From Streptomyces hygroscopicus (GTDB taxonomy: Bacteria > Actinomycetota > Actinomycetes > Streptomycetales > Streptomycetaceae), in contig CP018627.1 of NCBI GenBank assembly GCA_002021875.1, forward strand, positions 6,758,001-6,822,000: DNA of 64,000 nt, in the 5' to 3' direction. A program made the position numbers and the translations under genes. Below the pieces are notes generated by a model. It saw nothing but the letters and a program-made list of their open reading frames with translations, had not been told where the DNA came from and searched no databases. How positions within the stretch are numbered: the first letter of the stretch is position 1; each line of letters begins with the position of its first letter. This document shows positions 46,331 to 55,965 of the stretch, piece by piece.

Positions 46331-46343
46331 CGAGGAGGCCGTC

Positions 46344-47315
46344 ATGCCCGCAGTGACCGTAGAGAACCCGTTGACCCTGCCGCGCGTCGCGGCACCCGCC
46401 GAGGCGCGACCGCGCCCCGTGCTCGCCGTCACCACCGCCCCCGGCGGTTTCGAGGGGGAGGGCTTCCCGGTGCGCCGGGCCTTCGCGGGCATCGACTACC
46501 AGCACCTCGACCCGTTCATCATGATGGACCAGATGGGTGAGGTGGATTACGCGCCGGGCGAGCCCAAGGGCACCCCCTGGCACCCCCACCGCGGCTTCGA
46601 GACCGTCACGTACATCATCGACGGGATCTTCGACCACCAGGACTCCAACGGCGGTGGCGGCACCATCACCAACGGCGACACCCAGTGGATGACGGCCGGC
46701 TCGGGGCTGCTCCACATAGAGGCGCCGCCGGAGTCGCTGGTCGTGTCGGGCGGCCTCTTCCACGGTCTGCAGCTGTGGGTGAACCTCCCGGCCAGGGACA
46801 AGATGATGGCGCCGCGCTACCAGGACATCCGCGGCGGCAACGTGCAGCTGCTGACGACCCCGGACGGCGGCGCGCTGCTGCGGGTCATCGCCGGTGAGCT
46901 GGACGGCCACCAGGGTCCCGGTGTCACCCACACGCCGATCACGATGATCCACGCCACGCTGGCACCGGGTGCGGAGATCACCCTGCCGTGGCGGGAGGAC
47001 TTCAACGGCCTCGCGTACGTCCTCGCGGGCCGCGGCACCGTCGGCACCGAGCGCCGCCCTGTTGAGCTGGGGCAGACGGCGGTCTTCGGCGACGGCGGCG
47101 CGCTGACCGTCCGCGCGGACGAAAAGCAGGACTCCCACACTCCGGAGCTCGAAGTCGTCCTCCTGGGCGGACAGCCCATCCGCGAGCCGATGGCCCACTA
47201 CGGCCCGTTCGTCATGAACACCCGCAAGGAGCTCCAGCAGGCGTTCGAGGACTTCCAGAAGGGGCGGCTGGGCACGATCCCGGCCGTGCACGGGATGTCC
47301 GAGGGCGGACTGTAG
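46344..47315 (+). CDS. Pirin family protein
   Basis: 323 residues. The bicupin fold of pirins is shown by the metal site PWHPHRGFETVTYIIDG with HQDS, and later LLHIEAPPES. Bacterial pirins act as quercetinase-like dioxygenases or bind metabolic enzymes; which applies here is unknown. GAGGAGG lies eight bases before the ATG. The promoter is embedded in a long palindrome, so expression is likely switched by a redox- or phenolic-sensing repressor. Confidence 0.9.
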   Translation: MPAVTVENPLTLPRVAAPAEARPRPVLAVTTAPGGFEGEGFPVRRAFAGIDYQHLDPFIMMDQMGEVDYAPGEPKGTPWHPHRGFETVTYIIDGIFDHQDSNGGGGTITNGDTQWMTAGSGLLHIEAPPESLVVSGGLFHGLQLWVNLPARDKMMAPRYQDIRGGNVQLLTTPDGGALLRVIAGELDGHQGPGVTHTPITMIHATLAPGAEITLPWREDFNGLAYVLAGRGTVGTERRPVELGQTAVFGDGGALTVRADEKQDSHTPELEVVLLGGQPIREPMAHYGPFVMNTRKELQQAFEDFQKGRLGTIPAVHGMSEGGL

Positions 47316-47355
47316 GGCTCGCCGACGCTTCCTGTGGGTCGCTGACCCGGTCTTT

Positions 47356-47379
47356 CGGCCCGCGAACCGGCGCGGGCCG
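47356..47379. terminator. Hairpin terminator between convergent genes
   Basis: CGGCCCGCG pairs with CGCGGGCCG around AACCGG, between the pirin and SnoaL-like genes. Confidence 0.65.
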
Positions 47380-47450
47380 TGGGGCGGCCTACGACGGATC
47401 GGTGCGGTGGTCGTCACCGCCGTTCTCGGGCTGTTCGTCGCCCTGAACAT

Positions 47451-47876
47451 TCATGAGCCGGGCGGCAAGATCTGCTGCGTGAGGCTCGTCATGTCCGGGG
47501 CCACCCATTCTTCGGCGATCTTGTCGCCCTCGATGCGGTAGAGCTCGATGCTGCGGAAGCTGACCGGCCGGTGCGTCGCGGCCACGCCCTGGAACATGCC
47601 CTGGTGGGTGCCACGGAAGTGGACGCGTACCGCGACCTTGTCGTGGACGCCGAACATGTCCTCGACATCGATCCGCAGGTCGGGGAATGCTTCGAACATG
47701 GCCTGCGTGCCCTGTTTCCAGACCTCCCGTCCGTACAGCGGGTCGGGCATCCCGGGGAGGTTGGCGATGAACTTCTCCGCCAGCAGTGCTTCGCACGCGT
47801 CGACGTCGCCGCTCTGCAACCGCTGGTACGCGGTGCGCATGAGGGCCAAGCTCTTTTCGGTCGTGGTGGTGTTCAT
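47451..47876 (-). CDS. SnoaL-like ester cyclase / NTF2-fold protein
   Basis: 141 residues. The cone-shaped NTF2 fold is suggested by LMRTAYQRLQSGDVDACEALL, the FPDLRIDVEDMFGVHDKVAVR segment and RIEGDKIAEEWVAPD. SnoaL-type proteins cyclise or hydrate small aromatic intermediates, but many stand-alone members have unknown roles. ATG start with GAGGAAGG six bases upstream. A single gene. Confidence 0.8.
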   Translation of the reverse strand: MNTTTTEKSLALMRTAYQRLQSGDVDACEALLAEKFIANLPGMPDPLYGREVWKQGTQAMFEAFPDLRIDVEDMFGVHDKVAVRVHFRGTHQGMFQGVAATHRPVSFRSIELYRIEGDKIAEEWVAPDMTSLTQQILPPGS

Positions 47877-48197
47877 CGGGATCCTTCCTCGGACGGCTCA
47901 GGGGCTCGGGTCGAGTACGGGGTGCCGCTCCGTGAAATGCGGCGGGCGGCTGCCGACGGCCTGAGCACGGCATGCGGCTCCCGCTGCCAGTGGCCGGTTC
48001 GCAGCCCCGGTCAGGCGGTTGTGTCGCCCTCTTCGAGCCGCATGACTCCAGTGAAATCGTTGACGCCGCGGCAAGGTCAAGCCCGCGCGGCGCCCGTTAT
48101 GTTCCCCGCCGCTGGTTCAGGGCTCGACGGGCTGCCAGTGGCCGCGCAGCGAGGTGCCGTGCCAGGCGTCGCGGGCCCCCGAAGATCCGCCGGACAG
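47877..48197. other. Gap between the SnoaL-like and PP2C genes
   Basis: About 320 bp without a supported gene. It must hold the promoter of the leftward SnoaL-like gene; no clear operator or hairpin was seen. Confidence 0.45.
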
Positions 48198-48241
48198 GGC
48201 CTAGGCGCGGCCTAGGCGTGGCCTAGGCGAGGCCTAGGCGC
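48198..48241. repeat. Four tandem 11-bp GGCCTAGGCGN repeats at the PP2C stop codon
   Basis: Four exact GGCCTAGGCG units differ only in the eleventh base. Each holds a CCTAGG palindrome. The last unit contains the TAG stop of the PP2C gene. CTAG is normally rare in Streptomyces DNA, so four in 44 bp is notable. Confidence 0.85.
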
Positions 48242-50420
48242 CGTCGGCCGGGGACGAAGGGGCCGCGCCATCCGGCGCGGCCTCGTACAGCTCGTACCAG
48301 ATGCATTTGCCGTCGCCGCGCGGATCCACCCCCCAGTTGTCGGCGAGCATCTCCAGCAGCAGCAGCCCGCGCCCCGACGAGGCCAGCTCGCCCGGCCGCC
48401 GGCGGTGCGGCAGCTCATCGCTGCTGTCGGCGACGTCCAGCCGCAGTCGCCGGGCCCCGTGCCGCCCGCTGACCTCGGCCACCAGCAGGGCGTCCCCGTC
48501 GGTGTGCACCAGGACGTTGGTGACCATCTCGGAGAGCATCAGCACCGCCGACTCCACCTGGTCCGGGTCGGCCCAGTCGTGCAGCATGTCGCGCAGTTGC
48601 TGCCGGGTGCCCGCTATGCGCTCCGGCTCGGCCTGCGCGACCGTGACCGCCGTCCGCCGCACCGGCGCCGAACCGGGCCCGACCAGGCACACCTCCGCCT
48701 CCCGGCGGATCAGCAACAGCGCTATGTCGTCCTCGCGCCGGTCCGCGAGCGGACCGGTGGTGTGGTGGGAGGGCGGCCCGTGCACGGCCTGCACCAGGGA
48801 GTCGGCGAGGGCTTCGAGGTCGTCGGAGTCGAGGTCGTCGGAGGGGAGGGTGCCGGAGTCGTTCGTGAGGGTGGCTGGCCGCTCGAAGACCTTACGGATC
48901 CGGTCCCAGCCGGTCTCCAGATCGTGCCCGCCGGTCTCGATCAGCCCGTCGGTGCACATCAGCAGCGTCTCGCCGGGCTCCAGCACCACCCGGGTGGTCG
49001 GATAGTCGGTGTCCGGGTCGATGCCCAGCGGCAGCCCGCCCGCCGTGGGCCTGACCATCATCGTGCCGTCGGCGAGCCGGACCGCCGGGTCGGGGTGGCC
49101 CGCGCGGGCGATGTCCAGAGTGCCGGCGACCGGGTCCACCTCCATATAGAGGCAGGTCGCGAACCTCGGGTCGTACCGGCTGTCCGGGCCGTCAGGGCCG
49201 TCCGGCGCCGACAGCCCGGCGAGGAAGCGGGAGGCGCGGGAGAGCACCGCGTCGGGGTGGTGCCCCTCGGAGGCGTACGCCCGGACCGCGATCCGTAGTT
49301 GCCCCATGATCCCCGCGGCGCGCACATCGTGGCCCTGCACATCGCCGATCACCAGCGCGGTACGCCCCGAGGGCAGCCCGATCACGTCGTACCAGTCGCC
49401 GCCGACCTGCAGTCCGCCGCCGGTCGGCACATAGCGCGCGGCCACCGTCAGCCCCGGGATATCGGGCTTGCTGGCGGGCAGCATCGAGCGCTGCAGCCCG
49501 TCCGCCAGCTCCCGCTCGGTCTCCTGGAGCGCGGTGCGGGACAGCGCCTGGGCCAGCATCCGCGCGATGGTGGTCAGCACCGAGCGCTCATCGGGCGAGA
49601 ACGACACCGGATGGGCGAATCCGGCCATCCACGCGCCGATGGTGCGGCCCGCGACGATCAGCGGCAGAAACGCCCAGGACCGGCGCTTACGGGGCCGGCC
49701 GAGCGACCAGGCGGCCGGAAACCGGCCGCGGTACTCCTCCGGCGTGGGCAGATAGACCGCCCGGCCGGTGCGGACCACCTCGGCCGCCGGATAGTCGGTG
49801 CCCAGCCCGATGTCGTGAAAGGGGTGATCGGCGCCCGTCCGCGGCCCGTGGTGGCCGATCACCGAGATCCGCTCGCCCTGGACGCCGAAGACCGCGAGCC
49901 CCTCCGGGGAGAAGCCCGGCATGGACAGCCCCGCCGCGACCCGCAGCACCTCGGCGGTGGACATCGCCTCCGCCAGCGCCCGCCCCGCGTCCAGCAGGAA
50001 CGCCTCGCGGTTGCGCCGCCAGTCGCCGGTGACCGGCGGCCCCGCGGCCGAGGTGCCGGGCAGCGGGTCGGGGACCTCCTGGAGGGTGCCGAGCAGGTAG
50101 TAGCCGTCCTCGCTGCCGCCCCGCGCTATCGGCCGGGACCGGGTGCGCACGGTCCGCAGCACGGTGCCCTTCTCGTCCACGACGCGCAGCCGGGCCTCGG
50201 CCAGGGTGCCCTCGGCCACCGCGAGGTCGACGATCGCCTTGACCTCCAGCCAGTCCGCGGGGTGGAAACACGCGCGGGCGGCGGCCTCGGGAAGGGTGAC
50301 GGCCTCGGCGGGCAGGCCCACCAGCCGGGCCGCCTCCGCGTCATAGCTGACGGCGCCCGAGACACTGTCCCAACGCCATAGGCCGGTCGCTATGGCGGCC
50401 AGCAGGTCCTCGGTGCGCAT
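48234..50420 (-). CDS. PAS-GAF-SpoIIE/PP2C phosphatase with C-terminal anti-sigma-like ATPase domain
   Basis: 728 residues. A PAS-like domain (1-110) and a GAF domain (about 140-295) precede a PP2C domain with VGGDWYDVIGL, IGDVQGHDVRAAG and the final metal site REDDIALLLI. The last 140 residues are a HATPase_c module (VLMLSEMVTNVLVHTDGDALL, ASSGRGLLLLEMLADNWG) of the RsbW type. Such proteins dephosphorylate anti-sigma-factor antagonists and may also phosphorylate them. It is alone, divergent from aspS. The stop codon lies in the CCTAGG repeats. Confidence 0.88.
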   Translation of the reverse strand: MRTEDLLAAIATGLWRWDSVSGAVSYDAEAARLVGLPAEAVTLPEAAARACFHPADWLEVKAIVDLAVAEGTLAEARLRVVDEKGTVLRTVRTRSRPIARGGSEDGYYLLGTLQEVPDPLPGTSAAGPPVTGDWRRNREAFLLDAGRALAEAMSTAEVLRVAAGLSMPGFSPEGLAVFGVQGERISVIGHHGPRTGADHPFHDIGLGTDYPAAEVVRTGRAVYLPTPEEYRGRFPAAWSLGRPRKRRSWAFLPLIVAGRTIGAWMAGFAHPVSFSPDERSVLTTIARMLAQALSRTALQETERELADGLQRSMLPASKPDIPGLTVAARYVPTGGGLQVGGDWYDVIGLPSGRTALVIGDVQGHDVRAAGIMGQLRIAVRAYASEGHHPDAVLSRASRFLAGLSAPDGPDGPDSRYDPRFATCLYMEVDPVAGTLDIARAGHPDPAVRLADGTMMVRPTAGGLPLGIDPDTDYPTTRVVLEPGETLLMCTDGLIETGGHDLETGWDRIRKVFERPATLTNDSGTLPSDDLDSDDLEALADSLVQAVHGPPSHHTTGPLADRREDDIALLLIRREAEVCLVGPGSAPVRRTAVTVAQAEPERIAGTRQQLRDMLHDWADPDQVESAVLMLSEMVTNVLVHTDGDALLVAEVSGRHGARRLRLDVADSSDELPHRRRPGELASSGRGLLLLEMLADNWGVDPRGDGKCIWYELYEAAPDGAAPSSPADGA

Positions 50421-50475
50421 TGCACTACCTTATGGGGATTTGCCAACCGCTTACCAGTGAGGGTCGCGCCGCCGG

Positions 50476-50481
50476 TAGGCT
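50476..50481 (+). promoter_or_regulatory. Candidate -10 box for aspS
   Basis: TAGGCT fits the Streptomyces housekeeping -10 consensus TAG-Pu-Pu-T and lies 56 bp upstream of the start. A convincing -35 was not found. Confidence 0.35.
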
Positions 50482-50537
50482 TGGCCGGAAGTTCACGAGG
50501 GTACGCACGCCTCCCGATCAGACGACTTGGATGAATG

Positions 50538-52400
50538 ATGCATCGGTACCGGTCGCACACCTGTGGTCAGCTCCGCGCCGCTGACGTCGACACCGACGTC
50601 CGGCTCTCCGGCTGGCTCCACAATCGACGGAACCTGGGTGGCATCCTCTTCATCGATCTCCGCGACCACTACGGCCTGGTCCAGCTCGTGGTGCGCCCCG
50701 ACACCGCCGCCAACGAGGCGCTGAGCTCGATCAGCAAGGAGACCGTCGTCCGCATCGACGGCCGGGTCATCGCGCGCGGCGCGGACAACGTCAACCCCGA
50801 ACTGCCCACCGGCGAGATCGAGGTCGAGGTCGCCGATGTCGAGGTGCTCGGCGCCGCCGACCCGCTGCCCTTCACGGTCTTCCCCGAGGACGGGGTCGGC
50901 GAGGAACGGCGCCTGGAGTACCGCTTCCTGGACCTGCGCCGCGAGCGTATGCACCGCAACATCATGCTGCGCTCCGCCGTCATCTCCGCCATCCGGCAGA
51001 AGATGACCGCGCAGGGGTTCAACGAGCTGGCGACCCCGATCCTGTCCGCCACCTCGCCGGAGGGCGCCCGGGACTTCCTGGTCCCCTCCCGGCTGCACGC
51101 GGGCAAGTTCTACGCGCTGCCGCAGGCCCCGCAGCAGTTCAAGCAGCTCCTGATGATCGCGGGCTTCGACCGCTACTTCCAGATCGCGCCCTGCTTCCGC
51201 GACGAGGACGCCCGCGCCGACCGCTCGCCGGGCGAGTTCTACCAGCTCGACGTCGAGATGAGCTTCGTCGAGCAGGAGGACGTCTTCGGCGTCATCGAGA
51301 AGGTGATGACCGAGCTCTTCGAGGAGTTCGGCGGCGGCCGTCATGTGACCTCGCCCTTCCCGCGGATCCCGTTCCGCGAGGCCATGCTGAAGTACGGCTC
51401 CGACAAGCCGGATCTGCGGGCCCAGCTCGAGTTGCGGGACGTCAGCCACATCTTCGAGGGCTCCGGCTTCAAGGCGTTCGCGGACAAGCATGTGCGTGCG
51501 CTGGCCGTGCCCGACACCGCCGACCAGCCGCGGAAGTTCTTCGACCAGCTCGGCGAGTTCGCCGTCGAGCAGGGCGCCAAGGGGCTGGCCTGGGTCCGGA
51601 TCGGCGAGGACGCCAAGCTGACCGGGCCGATCGCGAAGTTCCTCACCGACGAGGACGTCGAGAAGCTGATCACCGAAGTCCAGGGCAAGCCCGGCACGTC
51701 GATCTTCTTCGGCGCGGGTGAGTTCGACGAGGTCTCCAAGATCATGGGCGCGGTGCGGGTCGAGGCCGCCAAGCGGACCGGCCACTTCGAGGACGGCGTC
51801 TTCCGCTTCTGCTGGATCGTGGACTTCCCCATGTTCGAGCGGAACGAGGACACCGGGCAGATCGAGTTCTCCCACAACCCCTTCTCCATGCCGCAGGGCG
51901 GTCTGAAGGCCCTGGAGACCAAGGACCCGCTGGACATTCTGGCCTGGCAGTACGACATCGTCTGCAACGGCGTGGAGCTGTCCTCCGGCGCCATCCGGAA
52001 CCACGAGCCGGACGTCATGTACAAGGCGTTCGCGATCGCGGGCTACGACCGCGAAGAGGTCGAGCGCGAGTTCGGCGGCATGCTGCGCGCATTCCACTTC
52101 GGCGCCCCGCCGCACGGCGGTATCGCCCCCGGCGTCGACCGCATCGTGATGCTGCTGGCCGATGAGCCCAACATCCGCGAGACCATCGCCTTCCCGCTCA
52201 ACGGCAACGCGCAGGACCTGCTGATGGGCGCGCCCAGCGAGGTGGACGAGGCCCGGCTGCGGGAGCTGCACCTGTCGGTGCGCAAGCCGCCGCAGGTCAA
52301 GAAGGCCGAGACCGCCGAGAAGGCAGAGAAGGCAGAGAACGCGGCGAACGCGGCGAACGCGGCGAAGACGGCCGCCGAGGCCGAGAAGTCCGCCGAGTAG
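50538..52400 (+). CDS. aspS: Aspartyl-tRNA synthetase
   Basis: 620 residues. An OB-fold anticodon domain ([21 protein letters not shown]) is followed by the class II core with motif 2 [16 protein letters not shown] and motif 3 [13 protein letters not shown]; the bacterial GAD insertion lies between. It charges tRNA-Asp, and without GatCAB data it cannot be called discriminating or not. The last 30 residues ([18 protein letters not shown]) are a low-complexity Lys/Glu/Ala tail absent from typical AspRS. The second of two tandem ATGs was chosen. No good ribosome-binding site was seen. Confidence 0.95.
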   Translation: MHRYRSHTCGQLRAADVDTDVRLSGWLHNRRNLGGILFIDLRDHYGLVQLVVRPDTAANEALSSISKETVVRIDGRVIARGADNVNPELPTGEIEVEVADVEVLGAADPLPFTVFPEDGVGEERRLEYRFLDLRRERMHRNIMLRSAVISAIRQKMTAQGFNELATPILSATSPEGARDFLVPSRLHAGKFYALPQAPQQFKQLLMIAGFDRYFQIAPCFRDEDARADRSPGEFYQLDVEMSFVEQEDVFGVIEKVMTELFEEFGGGRHVTSPFPRIPFREAMLKYGSDKPDLRAQLELRDVSHIFEGSGFKAFADKHVRALAVPDTADQPRKFFDQLGEFAVEQGAKGLAWVRIGEDAKLTGPIAKFLTDEDVEKLITEVQGKPGTSIFFGAGEFDEVSKIMGAVRVEAAKRTGHFEDGVFRFCWIVDFPMFERNEDTGQIEFSHNPFSMPQGGLKALETKDPLDILAWQYDIVCNGVELSSGAIRNHEPDVMYKAFAIAGYDREEVEREFGGMLRAFHFGAPPHGGIAPGVDRIVMLLADEPNIRETIAFPLNGNAQDLLMGAPSEVDEARLRELHLSVRKPPQVKKAETAEKAEKAENAANAANAAKTAAEAEKSAE

Positions 52401-52419
52401 ACGGGCCGGACGAGACCCA

Positions 52420-52457
52420 CAGGGCGGGGGCGTGCCGAACGGCGCGCCCCCGCCCTG
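52420..52457 (+). terminator. Intrinsic terminator after aspS
   Basis: A 17-bp stem (CAGGGCGGGGGCGTGCC, one G-T pair) with a GAAC loop starts 19 bases after the aspS stop. Confidence 0.8.
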
Positions 52458-52548
52458 CGTCTGCGGATGGCCGAATGACGCGCTTCGCACAGCCATTCAC
52501 AGCCGGCACCCATGGGGCTGCCAGGTTGCCTCCCTACTGTCCCGGGCC

Positions 52549-53490
52549 ATGACCGAACAGCAGAGCAACGACGTCGATCCCCAGCGGGATCTGACGAGGC
52601 GGCGGGTCGTGGTGGCGGGCGGCGCGGCCGTCGCGGTGGCGGGCCTGGGAACGGCCATCGCCACCACCGCCTCGGCGGGCGAGACGTCCGCGACCTCCAC
52701 CACTCCCTCGGCCTCCGCCTCCTCCCCGTCCGGGGAGGTCTGTTACCGGCTCACCTCGGAGACGACCGAGGGGCCGTACTACATCGACGCGGACAAGATC
52801 AGAAAGGACATCACCGAGCACAAGGAGGGCATTCCGATGACCCTCCGCCTCAAAGTGATCGACTCCGATAGCTGCAAACCGGTGGCGAGGGCCGCCGTCG
52901 ACATCTGGCACTGCGACGCGCTGGGGCTCTACTCGGGCTATGAGAGCTCGAGCAGCGGCGGGGGCGGCACCCCGCCCACCGGGACGCCGCCGACCGGGAC
53001 GCCGCCCACCGACGCCCCGACGGGCGCTCCGACGGGCGCTCCGACCGGTGCCCCGCCCGGCGGCGGTCACCAGGAGCCGACCGACGACAAGCGGTATCTG
53101 CGCGGCACCCAGCTCACCGACCGGCACGGCTTCGTCGAGTTCACCACGGTCTTCCCCGGCTGGTACCGGGGCCGCTGTGTGCACATCCACACCAAGGTGC
53201 ACGTCGGCGGCAAGCTCACGGACGCCGGTTACGAGGGCGGCCACACCTGCCACACCGGTCAGCTCTTCTTCGCCGAGGAGGCGGTGCTCGCCTCGGCCGA
53301 GGTGGCCCCGTACAACACCAGCACCACCGAGCGCACCACCCTCGACGAGGACGGGATCTACCCCGGCAACGGCGCACAGGGCGGTCTGCTGAACCTCAAG
53401 TACCGCAAGGGAAAGATCGGGAAGGGCGTCACCGGAAGCCTCACCCTGGGGGTCGACCCCGACGCGACCCACGAGGGCACGGACCTCTGA
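52549..53490 (+). CDS. Tat-exported intradiol ring-cleavage dioxygenase-like protein
   Basis: 313 residues. A twin-arginine signal (LTRRRVVVAGGAAVAVAGL) is followed by an intradiol dioxygenase domain with ETTEGPYYID, VDIWHCDALGLYSGY, and the iron-ligand segment WYRGRCVHIHTKVH, holding tyrosine and H-x-H. Catechol-type substrates are usual for the family; exported members have unknown substrates. An insertion of about 35 residues of GTPPT and APTG repeats splits the domain after YSGYESSSS. ATG 52549 was chosen because it gives the Tat signal at the right place. Confidence 0.83.
   Translation: MTEQQSNDVDPQRDLTRRRVVVAGGAAVAVAGLGTAIATTASAGETSATSTTPSASASSPSGEVCYRLTSETTEGPYYIDADKIRKDITEHKEGIPMTLRLKVIDSDSCKPVARAAVDIWHCDALGLYSGYESSSSGGGGTPPTGTPPTGTPPTDAPTGAPTGAPTGAPPGGGHQEPTDDKRYLRGTQLTDRHGFVEFTTVFPGWYRGRCVHIHTKVHVGGKLTDAGYEGGHTCHTGQLFFAEEAVLASAEVAPYNTSTTERTTLDEDGIYPGNGAQGGLLNLKYRKGKIGKGVTGSLTLGVDPDATHEGTDL
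52971..53067 (+). repeat. Short tandem repeats inside the dioxygenase gene
   Basis: About three 15-base units coding for GTPPT are followed by 12-base units coding for APTG. They form a flexible Thr/Pro/Gly loop on the enzyme surface. Confidence 0.75.
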
Positions 53491-53545
53491 AACCCTGGGG
53501 CGAAGTAAGCCCTGAGGTGGGGTGAAGCCCTGGGGCGTCCTCGGG

Positions 53546-53941
53546 TCACAGCCGCCGGTCCACGCCGCACGGTGTGCCACGGTCCGCGCGGGCGACCCGG
53601 TGCACGGCGCGCAACAGCCGCTTCGGCGTGGTCCGGTGCTGCCATAAGACGGCTTGTACGCCGTACTCCATCACCGCCATCAGCTCCGTCTCGCGGAGCT
53701 CGCCCGCGATCAGCACCACTCGCTGCCGACCGCCCCGCACCAGGCGACGCAGCTCCGCCCCGGCGCGGTCGTCGAGGCGCTCGGCGAGCATGACGGCGAC
53801 GGCGCCGCGGGGTTCGTCGCCGGGCGGGCCTGGCCGGTCGACCAGCTCGACGCTGGGTTGATGCTGCAGATGACGCACGACCCCGGCCCGGCTGAGCGGG
53901 TCGGGGCCGTGGACCGTCACCGTGACACGTGCGTCCGGCAC
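53546..53941 (-). CDS. Response-regulator-like protein lacking its DNA-binding domain
   Basis: 131 residues. The opening VTVHGPDPLSRAGVVRHL resembles a degenerate NarL-type receiver; LRETELMAVMEYGVQAVLW and TTPKRLLRAVHRVARAD follow where the receiver ends. The phosphoacceptor region is degenerate. The LuxR-type HTH that would normally follow is absent, and only 55 bp separate the stop from the dioxygenase gene, so the 3' part is probably deleted. GTG start with GAGGAAG upstream. It may be a remnant or a receiver-only protein. Confidence 0.6.
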   Translation of the reverse strand: MPDARVTVTVHGPDPLSRAGVVRHLQHQPSVELVDRPGPPGDEPRGAVAVMLAERLDDRAGAELRRLVRGGRQRVVLIAGELRETELMAVMEYGVQAVLWQHRTTPKRLLRAVHRVARADRGTPCGVDRRL

Positions 53942-54059
53942 TGCTTCCTCGACTCCCCGGTGGTTATGGACTCCACAGGGTCACCGAGGGGACTAAACGA
54001 ACGGTTGCCGCGCGATCAACACGCGCATGAGCGGCTATCCGGCGCCGCTCGCCGACCTG

Positions 54060-55805
54060 CTACGCGGCGCCGTTCCCGTTCTGCTCCGCGCCGCCGAAGC
54101 GCTCCCGGAAGGACTCCAGGTCCTCCTCGGTGATCTTCGCGAAGAGCACCGGGGGAACGGTGAAGGCCGTGCCCGCCGGGACCGACGCCAGCGCCTTGGC
54201 CTCCTCCTGGCCGACCCAGACCGCGGTGTCCTCGCTCAGCGCGAACGCCGACCGCATGGCCCGCGCCGAGGCCGGGATGAACGGCTCGGAGACGACCGCG
54301 TAGAGGTGGATGAGGTTCATCGCCGTACGCAGGGTGAGGGCCGCGGCCTCCTGGTCGGTCTTGATCTCCAGCCAGGGGGCCTTCTCCTCCAGATAGGAGT
54401 TGCCCGCGCTCCACAGGGCGCGCAGCGCCGCCGCGGCCTTGCGGAACTGGAGCGTGTCCATGTGCTCCTCGTACTCCGCCAGCAGCCGCGCGATCTCCTC
54501 GCCCAGGCGCCCCTCCGCCTCTCCGGCGGCCTTCCCGGCCGGGACCTCGTCGCCGAACCGCTTACGGGAGAAGGACAGCACGCGGTTGACGAAGTTGCCG
54601 AGCGTGTCGGCCAGGTCCTTGTTGACGGTGGCGGTGAAGTGCTCCCAGGTGAAGGAGGTGTCGTCGGACTCCGGGGCGTTCGCCATCAGGAAGTAGCGCC
54701 AGTAGTCGGCGGGCAGCACCTCGAGCGCGGCGTCGGTGAACACCCCGCGCTTCTGGGAGGTGGAGAACTTCCCGCCGTAGTACGTCAGCCAGTTGAACGC
54801 CTTGACGTAGTCGACCTTCTTCCAGGCGTCCCGGGTGCCGAGGAGGGTGGCCGGGAACATCACGGTGTGGAACGGGACGTTGTCCTTCGCCATGAACTCG
54901 GTGTAGCGGACCGCCTCGTCCACGTCGTACCACCACGACTTCCAGTCGCGGTTCGCCGGGTCTGTGTCTCGCGCGGCGTCTGCCCACTCCTTCGTCGCCC
55001 CGATGTACTCGATCGGCGCGTCGAACCAGACGTAGAAGACCTTGCCCTCGGCCGCCAGCTCCGGCCAGGTGTCGGCCGGCACCGGCACGCCCCAGTCCAG
55101 GTCGCGGGTGATCGCCCGGTCCTGCAGCCCCTCGTTCAGCCACTTGCGGGCGATCGAGGAGGCCAGCGTCGGCCAGTCCTTGCCGCGCTCGTCGACCCAG
55201 GCGGCGACCTCCTCCGCCAGCTTGGACTGGAGGAGGAAGAGGTGCTTGGTCTCCCGGACCTCCAGATCGCTGCTGCCGCTGATCGCGGAGCGGGCGTCGA
55301 TCAGGTCGGTCGGGTCGAGCACGCGGGTGCAGTTCTCGCACTGGTCGCCGCGGGCCTTGTCGTAGCCGCAGTGCGGGCAGGTGCCCTCGATATAGCGGTC
55401 GGGGAGGAAGCGGCCGTCGGCGTTGGAGTACACCTGGCGGATCGAGCGCTCCTCGATGAAGCCGTTCGCCTTGAGCTCACGCGCGATCGTCTGGGTGATC
55501 TGCACGTTCTGTGCGGAGGAGCTGCGGCCGAAGTAGTCGAAGGCGAGCCCGAAGCCGTCGTAGATCGCCTTCTGTGCCTCGTGCTGCTGGGCGCAGAACT
55601 CGTCGACCGGCAGCCCGGCCTCCTTGGCGGCCAGCTCGGCCGGGGTGCCGTGCTCATCGGTGGCGCAGATGTAGAGGACGTCATGGCCGCGCTGGCGCAT
55701 ATAGCGGGAGTAGACGTCGGCCGGGAGCATGGACCCCACCATGTTGCCCAGGTGCTTGATCCCGTTGATGTAGGGAAGGGCGCTGGTGATGAGGTGTCGA
55801 GCCAT
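54060..55805 (-). CDS. metG: Methionyl-tRNA synthetase
   Basis: 581 residues. The class I HIGH-like signature is seen as [13 protein letters not shown]. The zinc knuckle has CPHC and CENC. The anticodon-binding helical domain begins near residue 385. The KMSKS loop is altered to KFSTSQKRG, with serine-threonine-serine in place of SKS. There is no C-terminal tRNA-binding EMAP-like domain. It charges initiator and elongator tRNA-Met. The end (AEQNGNGAA) is low-complexity. Confidence 0.93.
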   Translation of the reverse strand: MARHLITSALPYINGIKHLGNMVGSMLPADVYSRYMRQRGHDVLYICATDEHGTPAELAAKEAGLPVDEFCAQQHEAQKAIYDGFGLAFDYFGRSSSAQNVQITQTIARELKANGFIEERSIRQVYSNADGRFLPDRYIEGTCPHCGYDKARGDQCENCTRVLDPTDLIDARSAISGSSDLEVRETKHLFLLQSKLAEEVAAWVDERGKDWPTLASSIARKWLNEGLQDRAITRDLDWGVPVPADTWPELAAEGKVFYVWFDAPIEYIGATKEWADAARDTDPANRDWKSWWYDVDEAVRYTEFMAKDNVPFHTVMFPATLLGTRDAWKKVDYVKAFNWLTYYGGKFSTSQKRGVFTDAALEVLPADYWRYFLMANAPESDDTSFTWEHFTATVNKDLADTLGNFVNRVLSFSRKRFGDEVPAGKAAGEAEGRLGEEIARLLAEYEEHMDTLQFRKAAAALRALWSAGNSYLEEKAPWLEIKTDQEAAALTLRTAMNLIHLYAVVSEPFIPASARAMRSAFALSEDTAVWVGQEEAKALASVPAGTAFTVPPVLFAKITEEDLESFRERFGGAEQNGNGAA

Positions 55806-55879
55806 TGCAGGCTGCTCCCGAGTCGATACGGTACGTGACTTCCAGCTCTACTGAGCCGCCCATATCGTATCCGAGTGAC

Positions 55880-55922
55880 GGGGGCCACCCGCGCGGCGTT
55901 TTTCCCGCGGCGGATGGCCCCC
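55880..55922. terminator. Hairpin terminator between the VWA and metG genes
   Basis: GGGGGCCA pairs with TGGCCCCC, with further pairing of CGCG segments inside and TTTTT in the loop. It lies just downstream of the VWA gene, so metG has its own promoter. Confidence 0.6.
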
Positions 55923-55965
55923 GCTGTGGTCCTCGGTGGGTTGCCGGGTGTGGTGCGGCCCCTGG

